The translations under genes and the position numbers were made by a program. Below are positions 33,775 to 42,928 of a stretch of 64,000 nucleotides of DNA, in pieces. The notes beneath the pieces are model-generated. The model was not told the DNA's origin and made no database searches. It was given only the letters and a program-made list of their open reading frames with translations. Source of the DNA: CAVQXR01 sp046330455 (lineage in GTDB: Bacteria; Actinomycetota; Thermoleophilia; Gaiellales; Gaiellaceae); assembly GCA_046330455.1 (NCBI GenBank), contig JAXLSU010000012.1:1-64000 (forward strand), given 5' to 3'. The stretch's first letter is position 1. Every line of letters starts with the position of its first letter.

Positions 33775-35006
33775 CGGCCGCCGAGCGCCTCGAGCACGAG
33801 CGGGCCGGCGCGCTCGATGTCACCGGCGCCGACCGTGAGCAGGATATCTCCGGAGCGTGCCAGGGCTGCGGCGAGCTCGGCGCCCACCTCCACCGACGGG
33901 GCCCAGCCCACCGCCATGCCCGGCCGGACCTCGCACAGCCGCTCGACGAGCAGGCGACCGGTCACCCCGGGGATCGGCTCCTCACGGGCGGGGTAGACGT
34001 CGGTCACGACGACCGCGTCGGCACCGGCCAGCGCACGGGCGAACTCGACGGCGAGGTAGCGGGTCCGCGAGAACAGATGCGGCTGGAACAGCACGACCAC
34101 GCGTCCACCCTCCGCGATCGACCGCGCCGCGGCCAGCGTCGCCGCGACCTCGGTCGGATGGTGTGCGTAATCGTCGACGACGCGGACGCCGCGAGCTACG
34201 CCGCGAGCCTGGAAGCGGCGCCCGGCCCCGAGGAACCCCGACAGCACCGCGGCAGCCGCCCCGATATCGACCCCGGCGGCGCCGAGGGCGCCGAGAGCGC
34301 AGGCGGCGTTGACCCGGTTGTGGACGCCCGGCACCGCGAGCTCCAGATCGGGGTCGGGCGTCACCTCGTCGCCACGCACGACTGCCGCACCCGTGGGAAG
34401 CGAGGCGAGCCAGCCCTCGAACAGCGCCTCGACCTCCGCCTGCGACCGGAACGTCGCGTGGTGGTCGAGCTCGACGTTCGTCACGACGGCGATCCGTGGG
34501 CGCAGCAGGAGCAGCGACCGGTCGGACTCATCGCCCTCCGCGACGAGCCAGCCCTCCCCCGCCCTCGCGTTGCCTCCGAGCTGCGGGACATCGGCGCCGA
34601 TCAGGTACGCGGGGTCGAGGCCGAGCCGGTCGAGGCAGTAGGCGATCATCGATGCCGTCGTCGTCTTGCCGTGCGCACCTGCGACGACGATCGACGGCCG
34701 TAGCTCCACCAGCTCGGCGAGGAGCGCACCGCGGGTGATCACACGCCCGGCCGCCGCGACGAGCTCCGGGTTGGCGGGTGGAATCGCCGACGAGACGACG
34801 ACCTCGGCGTCCTGGGGCACGCTCGCCCCGGCGTGTCCGATCGTCACCTCGATGCCCTGGCGCTCCAGCAGCTCGACGTAGACACTGCAGGAGCGATCCG
34901 ACCCGGCGACCTCGGCGCCCCACGCCTTGCACACGGCGGCGAGCGCGCTCATGCCGGCGCCCCCGATCCCGACGAGCCAGAGTCGCCTACCCGCGAGAGG
35001 CTGCAA
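33771..35006 (-). CDS. murC: UDP-N-acetylmuramate--L-alanine ligase
   Basis: A 411-aa Mur ligase that adds the first L-Ala to UDP-MurNAc. The N-terminal domain has 'LWLVGIGGAGMSALAAV', the ATP loop is 'VVAGAHGKTTTASMIAY', and 'VVDDYAHHPTEVAATLAAAR' is typical of MurC. It is somewhat shorter than the usual 450-480 aa. It overlaps murG by 20 nt and murB by 4 nt. Confidence 0.95.
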   Translation of the reverse strand: MQPLAGRRLWLVGIGGAGMSALAAVCKAWGAEVAGSDRSCSVYVELLERQGIEVTIGHAGASVPQDAEVVVSSAIPPANPELVAAAGRVITRGALLAELVELRPSIVVAGAHGKTTTASMIAYCLDRLGLDPAYLIGADVPQLGGNARAGEGWLVAEGDESDRSLLLLRPRIAVVTNVELDHHATFRSQAEVEALFEGWLASLPTGAAVVRGDEVTPDPDLELAVPGVHNRVNAACALGALGAAGVDIGAAAAVLSGFLGAGRRFQARGVARGVRVVDDYAHHPTEVAATLAAARSIAEGGRVVVLFQPHLFSRTRYLAVEFARALAGADAVVVTDVYPAREEPIPGVTGRLLVERLCEVRPGMAVGWAPSVEVGAELAAALARSGDILLTVGAGDIERAGPLVLEALGGR

Positions 35007-36060
35007 GCTCGATCAGCTCCTCGGCGATCACATCCGCCGCTTCGGGGCGCGCCAGCGCCCTCATTGCCTCCCCCATCGCGACGAGCCGGGCGGGATCGCC
35101 GAGCAGCTCCTCGACCTGGCAGACGAGGTCGAGGTCTCGCTCCTCGACGAGCACGGCGCCGCCGCCGCGGGCGAAGTAGCGGGCATTCCTCGTCTGGTGG
35201 TCGGCGGTCGCATGGGGGTACGGAACGAGGATCGCGGGCCTGCCGGCCGCAGCGATCTCCCACACGGAGCCACCCGATCGCGACACGACGAGGTCGGCGG
35301 CGGCCAGCGCCGCACCGAACTCGTTCGTGAACGCCAGGAGCCGGTACCCGGGCCGGACGGCACGACCGGCGAGCGCGGCGTGGTCGCGCTCCCCGCAGAG
35401 GTGGAGGATCGCCGGGCCCACGGCTGCGAATGCGGCCACCACGGCCTCGTTCAGCGCCCTCGCCCCCTGGCTCCCTCCGGCGACGAGCACGACGGGCCCC
35501 TCGGCCGGGAGCCCGAACATCCCGCGGGCGGCCGCCCGGTCGACCGGGGCCCGGGACCGGGCCGGGATCGGGCGTCCCACGACGCGGTACTTCGGGCCTC
35601 GCCGCCCGGCGAGCGGGTAGGCGAGGAAGACACGATCGGCGAAGGGAGCGGCGAGCCGGTTTGCGAGCCCGAGGTGGGCGTCCGCCTCGGTGAGCGCGGC
35701 GGGGATCCCGAGCGTTCGCGCGGCGAGCACCATCGGGCCGGCGACGTACCCCCCACCTCCGAGCACGACATCAGGGCGACGTCGACGCAGGATCTCACGG
35801 CACTCGACCGGGGCCTTGACGGCCGTGCCGAGCGCCCTCACGGTGGCGAGGCCGACGCTGCGGGGGATCCCGCTCACGTCGAACTCGTCGAACGGAAACC
35901 CGGCGTCGGTCACGAGGCGCGGGTCAACGCGCGCCGACCCGGCGAAGCTCACGCTCACCCGCCGGTCGCGCAGCGCCTCGCCGACGGCCAGCGCCGGCAG
36001 GACGTGCCCCGCCGTTCCCCCTGCCGCGATCACGCACCGAAGCTGTCGACGATCCTGCAT
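34987..36060 (-). CDS. murG: UDP-N-acetylglucosamine--lipid-I transferase
   Basis: A 357-aa GT28 enzyme on the inner face of the membrane that makes lipid II. The N-terminal glycine loop is 'CVIAAGGTAGHVLPALAVGEAL' and the second half has 'GGSQGARALNEAVVAAF' and 'DLVVSRSGGSVWEIAAAGRPAILVPYPHA'. ATG 36060 lies inside the annotated ftsW 3' end: ftsW reads on for 137 nt over murG. A TGA in another frame sits 4 nt before this ATG, as though that were the ancestral ftsW stop. Confidence 0.95.
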   Translation of the reverse strand: MQDRRQLRCVIAAGGTAGHVLPALAVGEALRDRRVSVSFAGSARVDPRLVTDAGFPFDEFDVSGIPRSVGLATVRALGTAVKAPVECREILRRRRPDVVLGGGGYVAGPMVLAARTLGIPAALTEADAHLGLANRLAAPFADRVFLAYPLAGRRGPKYRVVGRPIPARSRAPVDRAAARGMFGLPAEGPVVLVAGGSQGARALNEAVVAAFAAVGPAILHLCGERDHAALAGRAVRPGYRLLAFTNEFGAALAAADLVVSRSGGSVWEIAAAGRPAILVPYPHATADHQTRNARYFARGGGAVLVEERDLDLVCQVEELLGDPARLVAMGEAMRALARPEAADVIAEELIELAASRG

Positions 36061-37198
36061 CGCTCACCGCGATGTTAAGGAGGATCCCGACTGCGCAGAG
36101 TGACATGATGAGGCTCGAGCCGCCGTACGAGACGAACGGCAGCGGAACGCCGGTCAGTGGAGCGAGCCCGAGCACGGCTGCGATGTTGATCGCCGCCTGG
36201 CCGCAGATGAGCGCCGTGAGCGCCGCGGCAAGACGCTTCCCGAAGGGGTCGCGGCAGGCGAGTGCGGTCCGGAAGCCCGCGTAGCCGAACACGCCGTAGG
36301 CCAGGATCACGGTCGCCGTCCCGAGCAGGCCGAGCTCCTCGCCGACGATCGCGAAGATCATGTCGGTCGACGCCTCGGGCAGGTAGTAGATCTTCTGCAC
36401 GCCCTCCCCGAGGCCGACTCCGAACAGGCCGCCCGACCCGACCGCGAGCAGCGCCTGCACCGACTGGTAGCCGGTCGCCTGGGGGTCGGCCCACGGATCG
36501 AGGAACGCGAGCAGGCGCGCCTTCCGGTAGGGCTCGAGCCAGGCGAGCAGGAGGACGGCGGCGATCAGGGACGCGCCGGCGCCGGCGAGGAGACGGAGCG
36601 GCGAGCCGGACACCATCACGACGGTGCCGGCGATGATCGCGAGCGAGAGAGCCGACCCGAGGTCGGGCTGGACGAGGAGCAAGAGCGCGGCTAGACCGGT
36701 CACGAGCCCGACCGGCCGAAGCAGCTCGCCGAAGGTGGCCGGAGCGGGCCGGCGGGCGAGCAACGCGGCGATCCACAGGGCGAGCGCGACCTTCGTCAGC
36801 TCCGAGGGCTGCAGCGAGACGAAGCCGAAGTCGAACCAACGTCTCGCGCCGTTCACGCTCGAACCGAGCACGAGCACGGCGACGAGGAGAACCAGGCTCA
36901 CGGCGAGCAGCGGCCCGCCGAGCCGGCGTAGATGCCGGTAGTCGAATCGGGAGAGGATCGCAAAGAGCGTCAGGCCGATGAGCGCGTAGATCCCCTGGCG
37001 CTTCAGGTAGTAGGCCGGATCGTCGGCTGCAACCGCCGCCCGCGCGGAGCTCGCGCTGTACACCATCACGAGGCCGAACGCGACGAGCGCGAGCGTCACG
37101 AGCACGAGCAGCCCGTAGGAGACGGAGGCCTGGCGATGGCGTCGGTCGACCGTCCTTGCGGCCCGCTCGTAGGTCGAGGTGTTGCCGGCGGCGCTCAC
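35924..37198 (-). CDS. ftsW: Lipid II polymerase FtsW (SEDS), with an extended C-terminus
   Basis: A 424-aa SEDS glycosyltransferase with about ten membrane helices. Typical marks: 'GLVMVYSASSARA', 'VNGARRWFDFGFVSLQPSELTKVALALWIA', 'LLLVQPDLGSALSLAII', the long loop 'DPQATGYQSVQALLAVGSGGLFGVGLGEGVQKIYYLPEASTDMIFAIVGEELG' region, and 'GVPLPFVSYGGSSLIMSL'. GTG at 37198 overlaps the murD stop by GTGA. The last 45 residues after 'GILLNIAVSD' are Arg/Gly/Ala-rich and come from reading over murG in another frame; removal of one G near 36065 would end the protein right before murG. Confidence 0.92.
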   Translation of the reverse strand: MSAAGNTSTYERAARTVDRRHRQASVSYGLLVLVTLALVAFGLVMVYSASSARAAVAADDPAYYLKRQGIYALIGLTLFAILSRFDYRHLRRLGGPLLAVSLVLLVAVLVLGSSVNGARRWFDFGFVSLQPSELTKVALALWIAALLARRPAPATFGELLRPVGLVTGLAALLLLVQPDLGSALSLAIIAGTVVMVSGSPLRLLAGAGASLIAAVLLLAWLEPYRKARLLAFLDPWADPQATGYQSVQALLAVGSGGLFGVGLGEGVQKIYYLPEASTDMIFAIVGEELGLLGTATVILAYGVFGYAGFRTALACRDPFGKRLAAALTALICGQAAINIAAVLGLAPLTGVPLPFVSYGGSSLIMSLCAVGILLNIAVSDAGSSTASVRDRGRGNGGARPAGAGRRRGAARPAGERELRRVGAR

Positions 37199-38439
37199 CG
37201 GAGCTCCTCGACGAGCTCCCGGAAGCGCGCACCCCGCTCCTCGAAGTTTCGGAACTGGTCGTAGCTCGCACACGCCGGCGAGAGCAGGACGGTGTCCCCG
37301 GCGCCGGCCTCGTGAAAGGCCCGCCGGCAGGCCGTCTCGAGCTCGCCGCAGCTCACGTGATCCACTCCCGCTGCTGCGAGCGCCTCGGCAAGCTCCCGGG
37401 CCGTCTCGCCGATCAGGTACACGCGCGCCACCCCGGCCGCGTGCGCGGCGCGCGCGAGCGCCGCGAACGGCGTGCCCTTACGGCTCCCGCCCATGATCAC
37501 CCGCAGACCGGGCGGATACGCGGCGAGCGCGCGCTCGGCCGACTCCGGGTTCGTGGCCTTCGAGTCGTTCACGAAGCGCACACCGTGTACCTCGCCGACC
37601 GGCTCGAGCCGGTGGGGAACGCCGGGGAATGTCCGCAGTGCCTCGGCGATCGCCGTCTCGCCGATCCCGACGGCGCGGGCAGCTGCAGCGGCGGCGGCAG
37701 CGTTCTCGCGGTTGTGGGCGCCGGGGATCAGCGGTTCGGCCGGGAGCGGGTCGGCGGCCGAGAACTCGATCGCCCGACCCCGTCCGGGGACGGGACCGAA
37801 GCCGCGCGGGACGACCGCAACGTCGTCCTCGCCCTGGTTCTCGAACAGCCGGAGCTTCGCGGCCCGATAGGCGTCGAGCGTGCCGTGACGATCGAGGTGG
37901 TCCGGCGTCAGGTTCAGGAGCACTCCGACCTGGACGCGAAACGTCTCGACGTCCTCGAGCTGGAAGCTCGAGAGCTCGCAGACGACCGTCTCACCGTGGA
38001 GCTCGCCGTCGAGCGCGCAGAGCGGCCGACCGACGTTCCCGGCCACCACCACCGGCCGCCCGGCGGCGCGGTAGATCGCTCCGATCAGCTCGGTCGTGGT
38101 CGTCTTGCCGTTCGTCCCGGTGACTCCGACCTCGGGGTCACCGACGAGACGGGCGCCGAGCTCGAGCTCCGACCACACGGGGATGTCGCGCATGCGCGCC
38201 GCGGCGACGAGCGTCGCCTCGCTCGGAACCCCGGGGCTTTTCACGAGTAGCTGCACGCCTTCGATGAGCGCGATCTCCTCTCCCGCGCCGAGGTGCACTT
38301 CGACACCGGCGTCGCGAAGCCTTCCGACGGCGGCGTTCGCGGAGGCGTCGACACCCACGACGTGGATGCCCCGGCGGGCGAGCGCGAGCCCGGCGGCCTC
38401 GCCCGAGCGGGCGAGACCGACGACGAGCGCCCGGGTCAC
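37195..38439 (-). CDS. murD: UDP-N-acetylmuramoyl-L-alanine--D-glutamate ligase
   Basis: A 414-aa Mur ligase adding D-Glu. Its N-terminus 'ALVVGLARSGEAAGLALARRG' is the MurD fold, the ATP loop is 'VGVTGTNGKTTTTELI', followed by 'VCELSSFQLEDV', 'LNLTPDHLDRHGT' and 'FVNDSKATNPESAERAL', all family marks. GTG 38439 is taken as start; a GTG nine codons upstream is possible. It lies 35 nt from mraY and overlaps ftsW. Confidence 0.94.
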   Translation of the reverse strand: MTRALVVGLARSGEAAGLALARRGIHVVGVDASANAAVGRLRDAGVEVHLGAGEEIALIEGVQLLVKSPGVPSEATLVAAARMRDIPVWSELELGARLVGDPEVGVTGTNGKTTTTELIGAIYRAAGRPVVVAGNVGRPLCALDGELHGETVVCELSSFQLEDVETFRVQVGVLLNLTPDHLDRHGTLDAYRAAKLRLFENQGEDDVAVVPRGFGPVPGRGRAIEFSAADPLPAEPLIPGAHNRENAAAAAAAARAVGIGETAIAEALRTFPGVPHRLEPVGEVHGVRFVNDSKATNPESAERALAAYPPGLRVIMGGSRKGTPFAALARAAHAAGVARVYLIGETARELAEALAAAGVDHVSCGELETACRRAFHEAGAGDTVLLSPACASYDQFRNFEERGARFRELVEELR

Positions 38440-38474
38440 CGATGCGGGTAGGCCCGGAGCGTCCACGGGATCAC

Positions 38475-39497
38475 CTAGAAGCGGAAGAACTCGAAGTAGC
38501 GGTAGAAGAGGACGAAGGCGCAGGCGCAGAAGATGAGCGCCGCGATCCAGAACCGCACCATGATCCGGGCCTCCGACCACGCCTTCATCTCGAAGTGGTG
38601 GTGGACCGGCGCCATCAGGAAGATCCGCTTGCCGGTCCACCGGTAGCTCAGGACCTGGAGGATCACGGAGAGCGCCTCGATCACGAAGATGCCGCCGATC
38701 AGGATGAGCAGGACCTCGGTGTGCGTCATCACGGCGAACGTCGCGATTGCACCGCCGAGGCCGAGCGAGCCCGTGTCGCCCATGAACACCTGGGCGGGGA
38801 AGGCGTTGTACCAGAGGAATCCGATCGAGGCGCCGATCAGGCTCGAGCCGAGAATCGCGAGGTCGAGCTGGGATTGCTGCCCGCCGCCGCCGCCGCCGCT
38901 CACGATCCAGGCGACGACGGCCATGGCCGTGTACGTGAACAGTGAGATCGTGACCGTGCCGGCGGCGAGACCGTCGAGGCCGTCCGTCAGGTTCACGCCG
39001 TTCGCGGTGCCGGCGATCATGAGGAACAGCAGCACGTACCAGCCGTACGAGAGCTCGAGATCGACGCCCACGAGCGGCACGTAGACCGTCTGATCGAAGC
39101 CTTCCTCGGCCCCGAGTCGCTCGGCCACGACGGCGACGAGCGCGGTCAGGAGGGCGAGCAGCACCATCTTCCAGCGTCCGGAGAGACCGAGCGAGCGCCG
39201 GTGGGTGATCTTCGTCCAGTCGTCGACGAAGCCGATCGCGGCACACCCGAGCGTGACCGCGAAGACGGTGAGCGCCTGGAGCGTACGGTGCGAGAACACG
39301 AGGAACGGGACAACCATCGACGCCATGATCAGCAGGCCGCCCATCGTCGGCGTGCCCTGCTTGCCTATGTGGGTTTCCGGGCCCTCCGCCCGGATCGTCT
39401 GCCCGAACTCGTTCCGCCGCAGGAACTCGATGAACTTCGGGCCGGCCGCGATCGAGATGACCATCGCGATGATGCCCGCGAGAAGGACCTGAACCAT
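38475..39497 (-). CDS. mraY: Phospho-N-acetylmuramoyl-pentapeptide transferase
   Basis: A 340-aa membrane enzyme with ten helices that moves phospho-MurNAc-pentapeptide to undecaprenyl phosphate, giving lipid I. Family marks: 'GKQGTPTMGGLL', 'GFVDDWTKI', 'NGVNLTDGLDGLAAG', 'FMGDTGSLGLGGAIA' and the His motif 'PVHHHFEMKAWSEARIMVRFW'. A Gly run 'VSGGGGGGQQSQ' lies in one outer loop. It is 11 nt downstream of murF. Confidence 0.96.
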   Translation of the reverse strand: MVQVLLAGIIAMVISIAAGPKFIEFLRRNEFGQTIRAEGPETHIGKQGTPTMGGLLIMASMVVPFLVFSHRTLQALTVFAVTLGCAAIGFVDDWTKITHRRSLGLSGRWKMVLLALLTALVAVVAERLGAEEGFDQTVYVPLVGVDLELSYGWYVLLFLMIAGTANGVNLTDGLDGLAAGTVTISLFTYTAMAVVAWIVSGGGGGGQQSQLDLAILGSSLIGASIGFLWYNAFPAQVFMGDTGSLGLGGAIATFAVMTHTEVLLILIGGIFVIEALSVILQVLSYRWTGKRIFLMAPVHHHFEMKAWSEARIMVRFWIAALIFCACAFVLFYRYFEFFRF

Positions 39498-39508
39498 CGC
39501 TCAGCCCG

Positions 39509-40813
39509 CTACGCGGTGACGGCCAGCGCTTCGGCGACGCTCTCGAGGCCCATCGAGCGAGACCCCTTCACGAGGATGCAGTCACCCTGGCAGAGAACGG
39601 TATGGAGGACCGGGACCGCCGCATCGGCGGCCGGGGCCCACAGGCGGGTCTCGATCCCCTCGGCACCGTCGAGGTAGCCCCGGGCCAGCTCGCCGATCGC
39701 CACGAGCACGTCGACGCCCGCGCGCGCGGCGGCGGCGCCGACCTCGCCGTGGTAGGCGGGAGCGTCCGGGCCGAGCTCGGCCATGTCGCCGAGCACGGCG
39801 ACCCGCCGGCGGTGTCGTGCCCGCTCGGCCAGGTGGTCGAGCGCAGCCGCCATCGAGACGGGGTTCGCGTTGTAGCAGTCGTTGATCAGGAGCCCGCCGC
39901 CCGGCAGCGGTACCTCCTCCTCCCGGAACCGGGAGAGCGAGACCTCCATGGCCCCGTGCCACGCCTCCTGGAGCGGCAGCCCGAGCGCGGCGTAGGCGGC
40001 GAGCGCGGCGAGCGCGTTCTCGGCGTTGTGGCGCGACCGGAAGTTGAACTCGAGCTCGATCCGCTCCCCGAGCACGTCCACCTCGAGATGGGCGTGAGCG
40101 TCCGCGTGGAACGCGAGCAGGCGAACGTCGCCGCTCCCGCCGTAGGTCAGGACGCGAACGTCGCTGCGGGAGAGATGGGGCCCGAGTAGCGACTCCCCGG
40201 CGGGCACGACCACGACGCCGCCCGCCGGCAGCGCCGCCACGATCTCGGCTTCCGCCTGCGCGACCCGCTCGACCGTCCCGAACAGCTCGAGGTGCGCGGG
40301 CCCGATCCGGGTGATCACGGCCAGGTCGGGCCGCGCGATCGCGCACAGCTCGGCGACCTGGCCGAGCCCGCGCGTTCCCATCTCCGCGACGACCACCTCC
40401 GTGTCCTCCTGGATGCGCGTCAGCGTCAGCGGCAGCCCGATCTCGTTGTTGTGGCTCTGCTCCGAGGCGATCGTGCGGGCGTGCGGGCGACAGAGCGACG
40501 CGAGGATGTCCTTCGTCGAGGTCTTGCCGGTCGACCCGGTCACGCCGACGACGCGGGCCGTGCTCCGCGCCCTGACCGCCGTCCCCAGGGCAGCCATGGC
40601 CTGGTGAGGATCGTCGGGGACGAGCGCTGCCGCCGCCCCGCGCTGCAGCGCCTCGCCCACGAAGGCGGCGCCGCCGCGGATCGCGACGAACAGGTCGTCG
40701 GGCTGGATGCGACGCGAGTCGATCTCGACGCCGGTCGCCTCGACCGCTCCCTCCCGGGCCTCGAGCCGTCCCGGGCAGAGCGCGCTGATCTCGCTCACAG
40801 GCAGCGGGATCAC
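39509..40813 (-). CDS. murF: UDP-MurNAc-tripeptide--D-Ala-D-Ala ligase
   Basis: A 434-aa Mur ligase adding D-Ala-D-Ala. The N-terminal domain has 'GVEIDSRRIQPDDLFVAIRG', the ATP loop is 'VVGVTGSTGKTSTKDILASL', and 'SHNNEIGLPLTLTRI', 'VVVAEMGTRGLGQVAELC', 'INDCYNANPVSMAAALDHL' and 'GDCILVKGSRSMGLE' are typical. GTG 40813 overlaps the murE stop by GTGA. Confidence 0.95.
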   Translation of the reverse strand: MIPLPVSEISALCPGRLEAREGAVEATGVEIDSRRIQPDDLFVAIRGGAAFVGEALQRGAAAALVPDDPHQAMAALGTAVRARSTARVVGVTGSTGKTSTKDILASLCRPHARTIASEQSHNNEIGLPLTLTRIQEDTEVVVAEMGTRGLGQVAELCAIARPDLAVITRIGPAHLELFGTVERVAQAEAEIVAALPAGGVVVVPAGESLLGPHLSRSDVRVLTYGGSGDVRLLAFHADAHAHLEVDVLGERIELEFNFRSRHNAENALAALAAYAALGLPLQEAWHGAMEVSLSRFREEEVPLPGGGLLINDCYNANPVSMAAALDHLAERARHRRRVAVLGDMAELGPDAPAYHGEVGAAAARAGVDVLVAIGELARGYLDGAEGIETRLWAPAADAAVPVLHTVLCQGDCILVKGSRSMGLESVAEALAVTA

Positions 40814-42300
40814 GACGCCGCCCCCGTCCGGAGCAGCCGCAGCGCCTCGCTCGCCTCGTCGACGTCCGAGAACGGAACGGTTCGGTCGGCGAACGTCTGC
40901 CCGTGCTCGTGCCCCTTGCCGGCGATCACGATCGTGTCGCCCTCCTCGGCCGTGCCGATCGCTCTCCGGATCGCCGCGCGCCGGTCCGGCTCGGCCTCGA
41001 CCTCGGAGGCCGAGGCCGTCGGGGTCCCGGCGAGGATCTCGTCGATGATCGCGCCCGCGTCCTCGCTGCGCGGGTTGTCCGACGTGACGATGACCGTGTC
41101 GGCGAGCTCGTACGCCGTCCGGCCCATCAGCGGCCGCTTGCCCCGGTCGCGGTCTCCGCCGCACCCGAAGACGCAGACGAGGCGGCCGGGCGTGATCTCC
41201 CGCGCCGCGGTGAGCACGTTCGCGAGCGCGTCCGGCGTGTGGGCGTAGTCCACGAGCACGGTGAACGGCTGCCCCTCCTCGACCGCCTCGAACCGCCCCG
41301 GAACGCCCGCCAGGTGCGCGACGCCGCGGACGATCGCCTCGTCCGGCAGCCCGAGCAGGCGCCCGGCCGCCACGGCCCCGAGGACGTTCAGGACGTTGAA
41401 CCTCCCCCGCAGGCGCGTCTCGAGGGTGAGCCCGTCAGCGCTGAACGTCGCGCCGTGCGGCCCGAGCTCGAGGCGATCGGGCTGGACGTCGGCAGGCGTC
41501 TCGAGACCGTACGTGAGGAGCCGGGCGCCGGTCGAGCGCAGCTCGCCGGCGAGGCGCCGGCCGTAGGGGTCGTCCACGTTCACCGCCGCGGCCGGGCACT
41601 GCCCCTCGGGATCGCGCACAACGAACGGCCGCCGCTTCGCCTCGAAGTAGGCCTCCATCGTCTCGTGGAAGTCGAGATGGTCCTGAGTCAGATTCGTGAA
41701 CACGAGGGCGGCGAACCGGACGCGATCCAGGCGGGCCAGCGTGGACGCATGCGAGGAGGCCTCCATGGCACAGCTGCGGTCGCCCGCGTCGAGCATCTCG
41801 CGGAGGGTCTCCTGCAGGTCGATCGCCTCCGGTGTCGTGCGAGCGACCCCGCGCCGCTCGCCCCCGACGCGGCTCTCCACGGTACCGAGCAACCCCGGTC
41901 TCCTGCCCGCCGCAGCGAGGATCGAGAAGAGCAGGAAGGCCGTTGTCGTCTTCCCGTTCGTCCCGGTGACTCCGGCGACGGTGAGCTCGCGACTCGGATG
42001 GCCGAAGAAGGCGTCGGCGGCCGGCGCCATCGCCTCGCGCACGCTCGGGACGAGCAGCTGGGGGACAGAGGGCAGGCCTGCGGGGAGCTCGACGGCGCGC
42101 TCGACCACGAGCGCGACGGCACCGAGCTCGACCGCCGCCGACGCGAACTCGTGCCCGTCGGCGTCGAACCCGGGCACGCAGAAGAACACCGTTCCCGGCC
42201 TGACCCGGCGGCTGTCGTAGGCGAGGCCCGTGACGGTTACGGGCGCCCCGTCACCCCGGAGTGACGCGCCGATCGCCCGGGTCAGAGTCTCGAGGTCGAT
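40810..42300 (-). CDS. murE: UDP-MurNAc-L-Ala-D-Glu--meso-DAP ligase, non-canonical start
   Basis: A Mur ligase of about 496 aa adding the third residue. The motif 'SDNPRSED' is the DNPR signature of meso-diaminopimelate-specific enzymes; the ATP loop is 'VTGTNGKTTTAFLLF'. The frame with good family similarity extends upstream of the first ATG/GTG (42189) to 'IDLETLTRAIGASLRGDG...VTVTGLAYDSRRVRPGTVFFC', the expected N-terminal domain. No ATG, GTG or TTG heads it: the first codon fitting is ATC at 42300-42298, 8 nt after TAGAAT. A CTG (42285) is another option. Starting at 42189 would remove 37 residues of the UDP-binding domain. Confidence 0.88.
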   Translation of the reverse strand: MDLETLTRAIGASLRGDGAPVTVTGLAYDSRRVRPGTVFFCVPGFDADGHEFASAAVELGAVALVVERAVELPAGLPSVPQLLVPSVREAMAPAADAFFGHPSRELTVAGVTGTNGKTTTAFLLFSILAAAGRRPGLLGTVESRVGGERRGVARTTPEAIDLQETLREMLDAGDRSCAMEASSHASTLARLDRVRFAALVFTNLTQDHLDFHETMEAYFEAKRRPFVVRDPEGQCPAAAVNVDDPYGRRLAGELRSTGARLLTYGLETPADVQPDRLELGPHGATFSADGLTLETRLRGRFNVLNVLGAVAAGRLLGLPDEAIVRGVAHLAGVPGRFEAVEEGQPFTVLVDYAHTPDALANVLTAAREITPGRLVCVFGCGGDRDRGKRPLMGRTAYELADTVIVTSDNPRSEDAGAIIDEILAGTPTASASEVEAEPDRRAAIRRAIGTAEEGDTIVIAGKGHEHGQTFADRTVPFSDVDEASEALRLLRTGAAS

Positions 42301-42308
42301 GGACGCCG

Positions 42309-42314
42309 ATTCTA
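42309..42314 (-). promoter_or_regulatory. -10 element TAGAAT before murE
   Basis: TAGAAT on the minus strand ends 8 nt before the ATC proposed as murE start codon. The spacing equals that of other leaderless genes here. Confidence 0.5.
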
Positions 42315-42460
42315 CCAGCGGGTCCCTCCGTCACTCCGTCGCAGCCTGGCAAGAAGGCGGCCGTTTGCGGGGGTTTTCACACCCCCGGCACGATCTCGAC
42401 ACCGTCCGGGACACACGCGTGCGCATCTCGCCGCTACCCTCGGAATCATTCCCACCCCGG

Positions 42461-42500
42461 GGTGGGCGCTGGTGAGCGCTGGTGGGCGCTGGTGGGCGCT
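42461..42500 (+). repeat. GGTGGGCGCT x4, 10-bp periodic repeat resembling MraZ boxes
   Basis: Four units with exact 10-bp period; the second has TGAGC in place of TGGGC. The TGGGN-N5-TGGGN layout is that known for MraZ operators. They lie in the 628-bp gap between ftsI and murE (42301-42928), which has no supported gene. Confidence 0.6.
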
Positions 42501-42563
42501 GGATGACCTGTGGGACAGGTGCGGGCAGTCGACGCTGTGGGCGGTGTGCGTGCAACGGGAGTC

Positions 42564-42611
42564 GCGGGCACTGCAGGGTCGCGGGCACTGCAGGGTCGCG
42601 GGCACTCCGGG
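42564..42611 (+). repeat. 17-bp tandem repeat, about 2.8 units
   Basis: Unit GCGGGCACTGCAGGGTC at 42564-42580 and 42581-42597, then a partial third unit. It is in the same gene-free gap upstream of murE. The rest of the gap, up to the ftsI stop, is GC-rich and low in structure. Confidence 0.75.
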
Positions 42612-42928
42612 TGCTGCGCGCACTGCGGGCGCTCCGGCAGCCTCGGGAATCCCCGAGTCCCCCCGGGCCCCGGGTCTCGCCGCCGGAAGGCCAGCTCGCC
42701 CCCCTGGAGGGGGGCGAAAACGCAGGCCGTGCCCCGCGGCCGACGGGCGCGACCCGGCGCCTCGGAGGCTCCTCCCCGGCAACTCGGAGCCTGCGACCCG
42801 GTGGCTCGAGGACGCCACCCGGCAGCGGTCTGCGGCCCCGCGCGGCGGTTCGGAGCCGCCCGGGCTCTGCCCTCTCGCCCGGCCCCGGGGCGGCCCCAAG
42901 GTCGACACTCCGCCTGCGCGGCGCACCG

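Noticed and set aside
38440..39246. N-terminal extension of murD by about 270 residues
   Set aside because: It is an alternative frame of mraY; the MurD fold begins at 38439.
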